A stretch of 8,681 nt of DNA from Lachnoclostridium sp. UBA739 (GTDB lineage: Bacteria; Bacillota_A; Clostridia; Lachnospirales; Lachnospiraceae): NCBI GenBank assembly GCA_002297865.1, contig DBKX01000358.1:1-8681 (forward strand). The letters run 5' to 3'. The notes below the pieces were generated by a model. That model saw only the letters and a program-made list of their open reading frames with translations, was not told the DNA's origin and did not search any database. Numbering within the stretch: the first letter of the stretch is position 1; every line of letters starts with the position of its first letter. Positions 1 to 7,936 of this stretch are shown here, one piece after another. Position numbers and translations under genes: made by a program.

Positions 1-3000
1 GTACTTGGAAAGGAAGGACTAGAACCAAAGTGGGATGAAATCAGTGTAGAAGCTGGTATTATTGTGATACCGAACCCACCAGAACTTTGCCTTGGCAAAC
101 TAAAGAGTTACAGCATTCTGGATAACACGACATTATCAATTTCTTACAAATTAGAGACTTTTGGAGCTGCTTTGGCAGCATCAGGACTTACCATAACGGA
201 TTCCGATGGAAATACAGTATTATCACAGCCATTAAAAAATGGTGCACAAACAGTAAGGTTCAAACCTGCAAAGGTGAGCAAAGCATTGAAACAGACTTAT
301 GTGGTAAAAGCAAGTGTGCAAGCTAGAACCGGAGAAACACCAGTAATAGACAGCTATATTCTATCCGTATATAACCATAATGTGCTAGATGTTTTAGTGA
401 ATGCTGTAGATGGAAAAACGATTTCAGGTGAAAATAATAAAGATGCGATTACATTTGATAATCACGCGAAACTAAAATCCTTATTAAGTAAAGATGGAAA
501 GACGATTACCTTAGATGGGGAAAAGATTTCTCTGGAAGGTCTTTCACAGGATTATTATCTGCAGGCTATGATAAGCATTAATTACAATGATTATGTATGG
601 GGGCAAATATCCGACCAGATCATATGGGATGTGAAAGAGGAAGGTAAGCGAAAAAAACAGGAAACGGATTTACATGAGACACCTGCTACATTGAACTATG
701 AGCAGGGTGGCACATATTCGGATATCCGTGCTTATGACTATGTCAGCTACTCTCCAAGTGAAAAATTTATGGCAGTTGGTCTTGACAATGGTAAAACTGT
801 TTTGACAGCTACGCATGCCAGAACAGGAATGAAGTCCAAGATTGCGATTACCACAAAGACCTTGAAGAATCAGTTCTTTCTGTTTAAATTCCTTCCAGCA
901 GTGAAAACAAAACTGGAGTATAAAAATGGAAAAGGAAAAACATGTACCGTAGAAACAGATGATAATGGAGAACTTGCTCTTTATGAAGAGAGTGGCATTG
1001 CAAGTGATATTCAATTGTATTCCGAATATAATGGAGAATCCTATATTGGTACCATTATACGTAAAAATGCAATGTCTGGAGAGCAGGATATAAGTAAAAT
1101 GCATCATTATCCAGTGAATAATTACAAGCTTCATGCTATTATAAACGTGCATGTATACATAAAGGATGAGTTTGGAAATCCATATTCCAACAAGCCAATC
1201 TGGATTCGTGGTGGAGTATATAAGAATAAAGAATACTGCTACGCAGCCAAACTTGGTACTTTCAAAAAGCATTTGGATGATGGTAAGAAAGATCAGATTT
1301 TCACAACAGACTCAAATGGCAAAATAACCATATATTACGATGCCAGTCAATTCTATCATAAAAATGAAGAAACCTTGGCAGATCGCGCATTAACAACTGA
1401 GGATTACATTTTATATATGCTCGAGCTAAAATTCCAGCCTAATCAGAAGAATTACAAGGAAGAGAAAGTTTACGAGCCACAGATGATTCGTGTTAGTTCT
1501 ATGCTGAATCCATATGACGTGGTAAATGACTGCAATGTGACAGTACAGGCAAGGACAGGTAAAAATGCGCCAAATACAGCGGTTGTCAATAGCCAGCTTC
1601 TCTGTCAGTATGACAATAAAGGATACATCGGGGATGTTACAGATGTGTATGACTATAATGGTGCAATCGGTATCAGCAAGCATTACCCAAAAGCCGTATT
1701 GGAAACAGAAAGCATTATGTGGGGAGAAGAAGTAGAAACTGAGCCATTTGTATATACAGACAGCAAAGGGAATGAAGTCCCCTATGGTGAAGCAGCCAAG
1801 AAAATAGAGGAAAACAAATATCAGGTATTATTAGAGGATTCTTATGGGGCGAGATTTACCTGCCAGACTAGCAAGGTAGTTTATTATCCTTTTGCAGATA
1901 TGCCTATAGTAGAAAATGTTTGGAAACTGAAAAAGAGCGAAATTGATAAGCAGATCGAGCAAAATCAAGAAACTTCATTAAATATCAAGGTATTACAGGA
2001 TAATTGCCAAGTGAAGGAAGCCGCCAATACATTTTCTTGTGTGAATAAATCGGATACAGATGCAATCGAAGGAAATGAAGAAGTAAAAAGCAATATCCAG
2101 GATATGCTTGATTCTATTAGTAGTAATTTGGATTGGACAGGGCCTTTAAAAGACCAGATTAAACTAGATTCCTTATTCGAATTTGCCAATAATGGAATGT
2201 CAAAATTAATTAGTAAAACGGGACTTCCACTTGATGCAAAAATTGCTACAACAAAAGACCCTAGATGTTTTCGTGTAATGGTTACTCTCGGTGACTTTTG
2301 TATGGATGACAGCGAAGACAGTAATGTAGAAGAAGGAAGAACAGAAAATGGCGGAGTATATTCTGCTCGTCATAACAATAACGAATGCACTAACGAAGAA
2401 TATGAGAAACTTTGGCAAAATGGAAAAGATAAAGTTGCCAAAGTGATTGCAGATTACAAAAGGGAGGAAGATAAAAAACGAGGCCAAACCATTTATGAAG
2501 GAACATTGGGCAACGCACAGTTACTTTATGGTGGAGCAGCATTTTTGGAAATCCGTTATACAGACGAAGGAAAATGGGTTGTTGTATTTTGCAGAGGCGG
2601 TTTTCATGGTGGATTCGATGGAAACCTGGAATACAATCAAAACTTTGCTGTAGGACCAATTCCATGTACGGTTGGATTACGAGTTGGTTTATATGCCGAT
2701 GCAGGATTTTATGGAGCACTTACAGCAAAACAAAAAGATATAGAACAAAGGAACAGCTATCTAACAACAGTGGAAACAGAGATGCTTTGTGATGCATTTG
2801 CTGGAGTTGGATTCGATTGTGGTGCGGTATCTTTAAAGATGGGTGTGTTTGGAACCGTAACAGGTCATTACAGGTTAAAACATCTTGACGGCTGGAAAGT
2901 GGACTATGCCAATAAGAAACTGGATAAAGAGAAAATGAATGGAACACGCACCACTGTAGTTGGAGCATTCGGCCTTAGATTAGTGGCAAAATGTTTATTT

Positions 3001-6000
3001 TCTACTTATAAAAAGAATATTGTTTCCACATCCCATAATTTTATCAATAGAGAATATGGCGATAATGAGAAAATAGATAACTATTGGCTGGATGCAGTAT
3101 CTGGCAGTGATACATCTAGCAGGGAAAATGGTGTCACCTTATTATCCCTAGATGAGTTTTCTATGGAAAGCAGAGCATATCTGGAATCCTCTGAAGAACG
3201 TGCTTGGATCGGTGGAAATAATACGGTTCCAGATAAGGAAGGTAATTCATCAGTCAAAATGATCCAAAAAAATGCTTACACATTTGCGGAACCAATCTGT
3301 AATGAAGATGGAAGTTTGCTTGTCTACCTTTCTGATTCAGATAGTACGGAATTAGAAGATACCTTGGCAAGCTATGCCAAATTAGAGAATGGCAGTTACG
3401 TGGACAAACATGGCATTGATCCTGTTACTTATGTGACCGATGAATTAAATAACGAAACAGGCGCAGCGGGTAAAGATAACTTACTGGATCCAGTGTATGA
3501 TGCAGATGGCAAGGTTATTAATAAGTACAGAAAGACAGAACGTACTGGATATGGTGATAGCACAGTGAGAATAGCAGGTACAAAAGACTTCAGCGTAGCG
3601 ACTTTTGTTCGCCAGATGGAACCGATACCTGATATGGAACAGAATAATCCAGCCGATTATGATATGTCATCCATGCTAAATCAAGCGGAAGTATATGCTT
3701 CTGTTTGGCTAGACGGAACATGGAGTACATGCAAGCTTACGGATAATGTGAATTGTGATTTTTCACCTGCAGTTGCAGTAAATGATAAGTATGCGATTGT
3801 TTCGTGGAGAAGCTGTATAGGAACAGATTCAGAGAATCCATTAGACTTCAATGTACAGGATCAGATTAAGGCAAGAATCTACGATAAAGAAAAGAATACA
3901 TGGGGGAATGCCATTACCCTATATAATGGAACAGCAGGCAGTGTTTTAGGCTTAGAAACCGCAATGATGTCTGATGGAACAGCCATGACTGCCTATAGCA
4001 TTAAAACAGGAGATGATGAGAATAACTATGATACTGAAATCATGTATACTGTAACAAAAGCAGATGGAACTATGGCAGAAAGCATTCGCGTTACCAATGA
4101 CAATAATCTTGACCAGAATGTTCAGGTTTGTACGGTAAATTGGAACGGTAAGGAACACTTTATTGCTGGATGGTATAATCAGAGTATATTTGAAAAAACC
4201 GATGCTGTCGGTAATTCCATGGCAATACAGGATATCCGATTACTGGCTGTAAATGCAGCAGGATTGCCAAGTAGTGAATTCGCGGAAAGTGTACGTGTGG
4301 CAGGAGCAGAAGTGAACAGTTCACTATTTCGTTTTAGCAAGCCAGAACAAAATGCAGATTTAGAAGATCTATCTTTGGTATGGCTTGATATAGAAACAGA
4401 TACAAAAGATAATGACAATGCAGAATCAAATGAGCATAAGAATACATTTACCTTGTATGCAATGCGTTTTACACAGAACAATGGAAAGATTCTTATGAGT
4501 GTTCCAACAGAGGCTGCCAGAATGACATCAGGAGATACCATTGATAACTTTACCTGTTATGGTAACAGGAAGAACCTGCATGCCGTTTTACAAAGCAGCA
4601 ATTACGATATTGATTTAGAAGATCCATCTACTTACACTGTGGAAAAAGTGAAATCAGAAGATGGAGAAGCGGAAAGTAAGGAATTAACAGATGTATACAT
4701 TCCAGTTGGAAAAACAGCTCTTTACACAGTAACAACCAATTATATCCTTTGCGGAGTACAAACGGAAGGACCAATCGTGGATCAAGATAAGGTACTTTCA
4801 GGATTTTCAATTCCAATTGATTTTGTCGTGAAAAACAGTGGTATTGAAAAAATAACGAAACTGTTGGTTACGATTGATGGAAAATCAACAGAAGTCGCCA
4901 CAGAACTGCTTCCAGGAGAGAGCCAGACGGTAACAGCCTTTTATGAAGTACCAGAAGACAGCATCTTAGATGTGAACTATTCCATAACCGCTGAAAGTAA
5001 AAATGGCATATCTAGCCCAGAAAACTGCAGTGGAATAGTGAAACTGAATAAGCCAGAGATTTCCATAACCAGCACAAAGGTTGTGAAAGAAGAACAGAAG
5101 ACACGTACCATCCAAGTAGCATTAGAAAATGAGAGTCAGGTGCCACTTGAAAATGGAGGAAAAACCCTTAACATTGCACTTTATGATAGGAATCCTGATA
5201 TCCAGGATAAAGAAATGAAACCAATGGAGTCCGTTGTAATAAAAGATAATCAAACACTTGCATTATTAGATGCAAAGGCATATACCTATCAGTTTGATAT
5301 ATCGGAAGAGAAGATGGAACAGCTTTTAGAGAAACAATTCACCAAGCAGCAGCTCGAAGAAAGCAATCACGAAATACCAGAAGAAAACATAAAGCTCTAC
5401 GTTAAGAGTTGGCTAACAGATGAAGACGGACAAGTGGAAGAACGCTATATGGATGACAATGAGGCTATGGTGGAACTCCAAGGACTTATGGATCAATCCA
5501 AGAATGAAATTACACTTGGTTCAAGAATTGAAAAAACAGAAACTGGTGTAGATGCCATCGTATCTATGCAAAATAATTCCTTTGCCAATACATATAAAGG
5601 CAATTTGATCGCCTGTTTAACGGATAAAGATGGTAAAATCGTTAGTAAGCTAAAACAAACTTACAGCAAAGAGGAACAGGATAATGGATTCGTAACGATT
5701 CCACAGGAAGGGAAACAGGATGTTACCATACATTTTGCAGAGGAAGACTTGTTAGAAGGTGTCAAATCAGATGATGTTGTTTTTGTCTCTGTGAGCTGTG
5801 GTCGTGTTAATGAAAAAGATACATCCGTCGAGGCACAATCCATTCAGGTTCGAGGCCAAAAAGTACAGGCTGGCTTATTTGATGAACTTGTGTCAAAGAA
5901 TCAAAAGCCACGAACAGCAAAGAAGCTCGTAACGGAAAATGGGGAACAGGTAGAAAAACCAGTAGAAATTAGAACCCGATATTTTAACGCTCACGAAGTT

Positions 6001-7056
6001 CTAAATGAAGAAATGCTGGATACCATTATATCTGTTATGCCAAAGAATCCTGGAAATGAAGTTACCATCACAAACGGCGACAAGAAATGTACAGATGGTA
6101 TCGGAGCCCAGATGTCTAACATCAAATTGCATAAAGGCAGTAATACAGTTAAGACAACCATTAGAGGAGACATATTTAAAGAAATGGATATAACCAGAAA
6201 GACTGTTGAAATTAAGAAAGACAAACGAGGCAAAGAAATATCTAAAAAAGTTAAAAAGGTAACAACCAGATATCAGGTTGATGGGGATGGCAAGCCAATC
6301 GATGAAAATGGCCAATTGGTTGACCTTACAGCGGAAGATATTGAAAGCTGTCAAGATGTTTATGTGCAAAAGGAAAGTGTGTATACAGCGGTTCTTGTAT
6401 CAAGAAATGAAAATAGCCAGGAGCTTAATGCAGATGTAAAAAAACAATCACTTGACAATAAACTTTTATTACTGAAGGCCACCATGGTAAAAGCAAAGAA
6501 AGGAAAAACGCAGTCCTGTAAGCTTAGCTGGAATAAGATCAAAGATGCGGATGGATATCTGGTTTATGGGGCAAGAATTACGAAAACAAAGAAGGGATCC
6601 AAGGAGGCTCCTATGAAACTGCTGGCAGCCTTAAAAGGACATAATAAAACCAAATATACTCATAAAAACTTGAAATCCAACTATGGATATCGCTATCAAG
6701 TAAAAGCTTACAAGCTGGTGAAAGGCAAGAAGAAGGGAATGAATGAGTCTTTGATTGTGTACACCTTTGCCCTAGACAAGAATTCCAAGTACGGTAATCC
6801 TGCAAAGATAACCGTAAAGAAGAATTCTTTGAATCTGTTGGCAGGAAAGACTGAAACCATTCAAGCAACTGTGGTTACAGAAGGAAAGAAAAAACGGAAA
6901 AAACTTTGTGCAGAAAAGAGGTATCTGACTTCAGACAGCAGCATTGTAACTGTATCAAAAAATGGTAAAATCACCGCTAAGAAGAAAGGTGAGTGCTATG
7001 TTTACGTAGTTGCGCAAAATGGTGTTGTTAAGAGAATTAAAGTTAAGGTTAGTTAA
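1..7056 (+). CDS. Giant modular surface/secreted protein, 5'-partial (propeller, CARDB-like, FnIII-like, Big_2-like)
   Basis: The frame is open from base 1 to TAA at 7054-7056, giving 2351 visible codons. GTG at 64 has no Shine-Dalgarno sequence and lies inside the open frame, so the real start is upstream. Residues are numbered from base 1. An Ig-like module (~224-295) is followed by a regulatory-like beta module with TDDNGELALYEESG (~302-360) and a Big_1-like module with KDEFGNPYSNKPIWI (~379-449). A helical, acidic stretch covers ~641-744 and a Gly/aromatic beta-rich segment ~834-964. Repeated strands ending in motifs such as AIVSWRS suggest a beta-propeller (~1089-1535). CARDB-like sandwiches follow (~1597-1940), one ending ERYMDDNEAMVEL, then a basic linker, an FnIII-like module (~2158-2260) and a Big_2-like end (~2264-2351). 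No LPXTG motif or SLH repeat is present. The modules suggest extracellular binding or adhesion; this is inference. The signal peptide would lie outside the window. No enzymatic motif is recognised. Confidence 0.85.
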   Translation, partial: VLGKEGLEPKWDEISVEAGIIVIPNPPELCLGKLKSYSILDNTTLSISYKLETFGAALAASGLTITDSDGNTVLSQPLKNGAQTVRFKPAKVSKALKQTYVVKASVQARTGETPVIDSYILSVYNHNVLDVLVNAVDGKTISGENNKDAITFDNHAKLKSLLSKDGKTITLDGEKISLEGLSQDYYLQAMISINYNDYVWGQISDQIIWDVKEEGKRKKQETDLHETPATLNYEQGGTYSDIRAYDYVSYSPSEKFMAVGLDNGKTVLTATHARTGMKSKIAITTKTLKNQFFLFKFLPAVKTKLEYKNGKGKTCTVETDDNGELALYEESGIASDIQLYSEYNGESYIGTIIRKNAMSGEQDISKMHHYPVNNYKLHAIINVHVYIKDEFGNPYSNKPIWIRGGVYKNKEYCYAAKLGTFKKHLDDGKKDQIFTTDSNGKITIYYDASQFYHKNEETLADRALTTEDYILYMLELKFQPNQKNYKEEKVYEPQMIRVSSMLNPYDVVNDCNVTVQARTGKNAPNTAVVNSQLLCQYDNKGYIGDVTDVYDYNGAIGISKHYPKAVLETESIMWGEEVETEPFVYTDSKGNEVPYGEAAKKIEENKYQVLLEDSYGARFTCQTSKVVYYPFADMPIVENVWKLKKSEIDKQIEQNQETSLNIKVLQDNCQVKEAANTFSCVNKSDTDAIEGNEEVKSNIQDMLDSISSNLDWTGPLKDQIKLDSLFEFANNGMSKLISKTGLPLDAKIATTKDPRCFRVMVTLGDFCMDDSEDSNVEEGRTENGGVYSARHNNNECTNEEYEKLWQNGKDKVAKVIADYKREEDKKRGQTIYEGTLGNAQLLYGGAAFLEIRYTDEGKWVVVFCRGGFHGGFDGNLEYNQNFAVGPIPCTVGLRVGLYADAGFYGALTAKQKDIEQRNSYLTTVETEMLCDAFAGVGFDCGAVSLKMGVFGTVTGHYRLKHLDGWKVDYANKKLDKEKMNGTRTTVVGAFGLRLVAKCLFSTYKKNIVSTSHNFINREYGDNEKIDNYWLDAVSGSDTSSRENGVTLLSLDEFSMESRAYLESSEERAWIGGNNTVPDKEGNSSVKMIQKNAYTFAEPICNEDGSLLVYLSDSDSTELEDTLASYAKLENGSYVDKHGIDPVTYVTDELNNETGAAGKDNLLDPVYDADGKVINKYRKTERTGYGDSTVRIAGTKDFSVATFVRQMEPIPDMEQNNPADYDMSSMLNQAEVYASVWLDGTWSTCKLTDNVNCDFSPAVAVNDKYAIVSWRSCIGTDSENPLDFNVQDQIKARIYDKEKNTWGNAITLYNGTAGSVLGLETAMMSDGTAMTAYSIKTGDDENNYDTEIMYTVTKADGTMAESIRVTNDNNLDQNVQVCTVNWNGKEHFIAGWYNQSIFEKTDAVGNSMAIQDIRLLAVNAAGLPSSEFAESVRVAGAEVNSSLFRFSKPEQNADLEDLSLVWLDIETDTKDNDNAESNEHKNTFTLYAMRFTQNNGKILMSVPTEAARMTSGDTIDNFTCYGNRKNLHAVLQSSNYDIDLEDPSTYTVEKVKSEDGEAESKELTDVYIPVGKTALYTVTTNYILCGVQTEGPIVDQDKVLSGFSIPIDFVVKNSGIEKITKLLVTIDGKSTEVATELLPGESQTVTAFYEVPEDSILDVNYSITAESKNGISSPENCSGIVKLNKPEISITSTKVVKEEQKTRTIQVALENESQVPLENGGKTLNIALYDRNPDIQDKEMKPMESVVIKDNQTLALLDAKAYTYQFDISEEKMEQLLEKQFTKQQLEESNHEIPEENIKLYVKSWLTDEDGQVEERYMDDNEAMVELQGLMDQSKNEITLGSRIEKTETGVDAIVSMQNNSFANTYKGNLIACLTDKDGKIVSKLKQTYSKEEQDNGFVTIPQEGKQDVTIHFAEEDLLEGVKSDDVVFVSVSCGRVNEKDTSVEAQSIQVRGQKVQAGLFDELVSKNQKPRTAKKLVTENGEQVEKPVEIRTRYFNAHEVLNEEMLDTIISVMPKNPGNEVTITNGDKKCTDGIGAQMSNIKLHKGSNTVKTTIRGDIFKEMDITRKTVEIKKDKRGKEISKKVKKVTTRYQVDGDGKPIDENGQLVDLTAEDIESCQDVYVQKESVYTAVLVSRNENSQELNADVKKQSLDNKLLLLKATMVKAKKGKTQSCKLSWNKIKDADGYLVYGARITKTKKGSKEAPMKLLAALKGHNKTKYTHKNLKSNYGYRYQVKAYKLVKGKKKGMNESLIVYTFALDKNSKYGNPAKITVKKNSLNLLAGKTETIQATVVTEGKKKRKKLCAEKRYLTSDSSIVTVSKNGKITAKKKGECYVYVVAQNGVVKRIKVKVS

Positions 7057-7069
7057 ATAGGGATTGATA

Positions 7070-7108
7070 AAAGACACTAGGTAGAGAGGAATTCTATCTA
7101 GTGTCTTT
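7070..7108. terminator. Bidirectional intrinsic terminator between convergent genes
   Basis: AAAGACACTAGGTAGA (7070-7085) pairs with TCTATCTAGTGTCTTT (7093-7108) over 16 positions, with one G-U wobble, closing a 7-base loop. T-rich sequence follows on both strands: CTTTCCTATTT on the + strand, and CTTTTATC when read on the - strand. It lies 14 bases after the stop of the giant gene and 28 bases beyond the stop of the convergent cupin gene, so it can serve both. The T-tracts are short, so efficiency is uncertain. Confidence 0.8.
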
Positions 7109-7135
7109 CCTATTTAAAGCCATGTTATCTAAACC

Positions 7136-7795
7136 CTATTCTAACACAAGCAATAATGCCATCTTAAATTTCCCATTAGCTGTCACACTATGAAGTCCAT
7201 TCTTTTCAAACTTAAAGCATTCCCCTTCTGAAAGTTCATAATCTTTTCCTTCATAACCAATAGTAGCTTTCCCTTCAAGTGCAAATACAATCGCATTACC
7301 AGGTGCTCTATGAGGAGTAAGACCTGTTCCTTCATCGAAAGCCATCAGAACATATTTCATAGATGGATTGCTCACTACGTCCATGTTTGCGATGCTGCCT
7401 TCTTCATAGCTAATAAGATTTTTTAGTTCAAATACTTCGTTTGCTTTTACATTTTGATTCATAATAATCTCCTTTTCTGCGTTGTTTTCTAAAATAATTT
7501 CTGTATATACCATACCTGAATCAGATTCAACACCACATAGTGTTTCACTAGGAACGATAAGTGCATGTCCAGGCAATAGTGTCAGTTTTTCTGCGTTATC
7601 ACCAATTATCATATCGCCTTTTCCGAAAGCTCCAATATACATAGTGGTACGATCATAGCTTTCCTGGCTTATTGATGTATCCTTACCTAAGGAAAAAAGC
7701 GTTACTTTTGTAATATCCCCAAGTTTCGTATCTCGTGATATTGTAAATCCATCTCTGATAGGGCGCAGTTCTTCAATGCGGAAGATATTGTTCAT
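7136..7795 (-). CDS. Two-domain cupin protein
   Basis: This 219-residue protein starts at ATG (7795-7793), preceded by a perfect AGGAGG five bases upstream, and ends with TAG. It has the beta-rich pattern of a bicupin: domain 1 at ~20-103 and domain 2 at ~135-219. Domain 2 carries the cupin motif 1 region as GLTPHRAPGNAIVFALEG and motif 2 as GECFKFEKNGLHSV. His162 and His202 sit at metal-ligand positions, but the second His of the HxH is Ala164 and the usual Glu is Ala168. Domain 1 lacks a His in motif 2. There is no signal peptide or membrane segment, so it is probably cytoplasmic. The incomplete ligand set argues against a standard cupin dioxygenase and leaves sugar/small-ligand binding or a sensory role possible; the substrate is unknown. 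It is transcribed divergently from the HxlR regulator and probably controlled by it through the shared operator. Confidence 0.85.
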   Translation of the reverse strand: MNNIFRIEELRPIRDGFTISRDTKLGDITKVTLFSLGKDTSISQESYDRTTMYIGAFGKGDMIIGDNAEKLTLLPGHALIVPSETLCGVESDSGMVYTEIILENNAEKEIIMNQNVKANEVFELKNLISYEEGSIANMDVVSNPSMKYVLMAFDEGTGLTPHRAPGNAIVFALEGKATIGYEGKDYELSEGECFKFEKNGLHSVTANGKFKMALLLVLE

Positions 7796-7800
7796 ATTGA

Positions 7801-7806
7801 CCTCCT
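7801..7806 (-). promoter_or_regulatory. Ribosome binding site of the cupin gene
   Basis: The + strand CCTCCT reads AGGAGG on the - strand, followed by TCAAT and then ATG. This near-ideal spacing of five bases fixes the cupin start at 7795. Confidence 0.85.
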
Positions 7807-7841
7807 AAATGTTCATTGTGCAAAGCTAAATTTAAAATGGA

Positions 7842-7870
7842 TTGCTTATATTGACAATATAAAGTATAAT
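7842..7870 (+). promoter_or_regulatory. Predicted sigma-A promoter of the HxlR regulator gene
   Basis: TTGCTT (7842-7847) and a perfect TATAAT (7865-7870) are 17 bases apart, predicting a start near 7877 and a leader of about 60 bases. It overlaps the opposing cupin promoter almost base for base, and its spacer contains the inverted repeat, which fits autoregulation. The nearby TTGACA at 7851 is not a usable -35, because it is only 8 bases from the TATAAT. Confidence 0.6.
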
Positions 7871-7873
7871 CAA
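7845..7873 (-). promoter_or_regulatory. Predicted sigma-A promoter of the cupin gene
   Basis: On the - strand, TTGATT (7873-7868) and TATAAG (7850-7845) are separated by exactly 17 bases. This predicts a transcript start near 7838 and a leader of about 42 bases. The whole spacer and part of the -10 lie under the 17-bp inverted repeat, so a bound repressor would block it. The assignment comes from consensus match only. Confidence 0.6.
7846..7862. promoter_or_regulatory. Candidate HxlR operator, 17-bp perfect inverted repeat
   Basis: TTATATTG (7846-7853) and CAATATAA (7855-7862) are exact reverse complements around a single central A. Dimeric winged-helix regulators of the HxlR family bind such short palindromes. 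The repeat is centred between the -35 and -10 of both divergent promoters and overlaps the cupin -10, so one bound dimer could affect both genes. Binding is inferred. The repeat is AT-rich, so part of the match could reflect promoter composition. Confidence 0.6.
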
Positions 7874-7924
7874 AAAAAAGAAAAGTACGCACATTTAAGT
7901 AATAAACTATCCTAAAGTAAAGTG

Positions 7925-7930
7925 AGAGGA
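7925..7930 (+). promoter_or_regulatory. Ribosome binding site deciding the HxlR start
   Basis: AGAGGA ends six bases before the ATG at 7937. The in-frame GTG at 7922 lies upstream of this site and has no site of its own, so ATG 7937 is preferred as the start. Confidence 0.7.
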
Positions 7931-7936
7931 AGAAAC

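Noticed and set aside
64..66. GTG as the start of the giant gene
   Set aside because: The same frame is open without a stop back to base 1, and no ribosome binding site precedes the GTG; the gene is cut by the window edge.
670..1272. A 200-codon open frame on the - strand inside the giant gene
   Set aside because: It lies antisense to a well-supported coding frame, has low-complexity Phe/Ile/Cys-rich translation with no recognisable domain, and has no convincing ribosome binding site.
6001..6369. Antisense open frames of 80-122 codons within the giant gene
   Set aside because: They overlap one another and the real gene, and read as shadows of its codon pattern with no domain features.
7851..7856. 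Perfect TTGACA as a -35 box
   Set aside because: The TATAAT is only 8 bases downstream and no -10-like sequence is found at 16-18 bases; the TTGACA is part of the palindrome.
7922..7936. GTG 7922 as an alternative start of the HxlR gene
   Set aside because: It lies upstream of the only good Shine-Dalgarno sequence; ATG 7937 has AGAGGA six bases ahead, and the extra residues (MRGRN) are encoded by that site.
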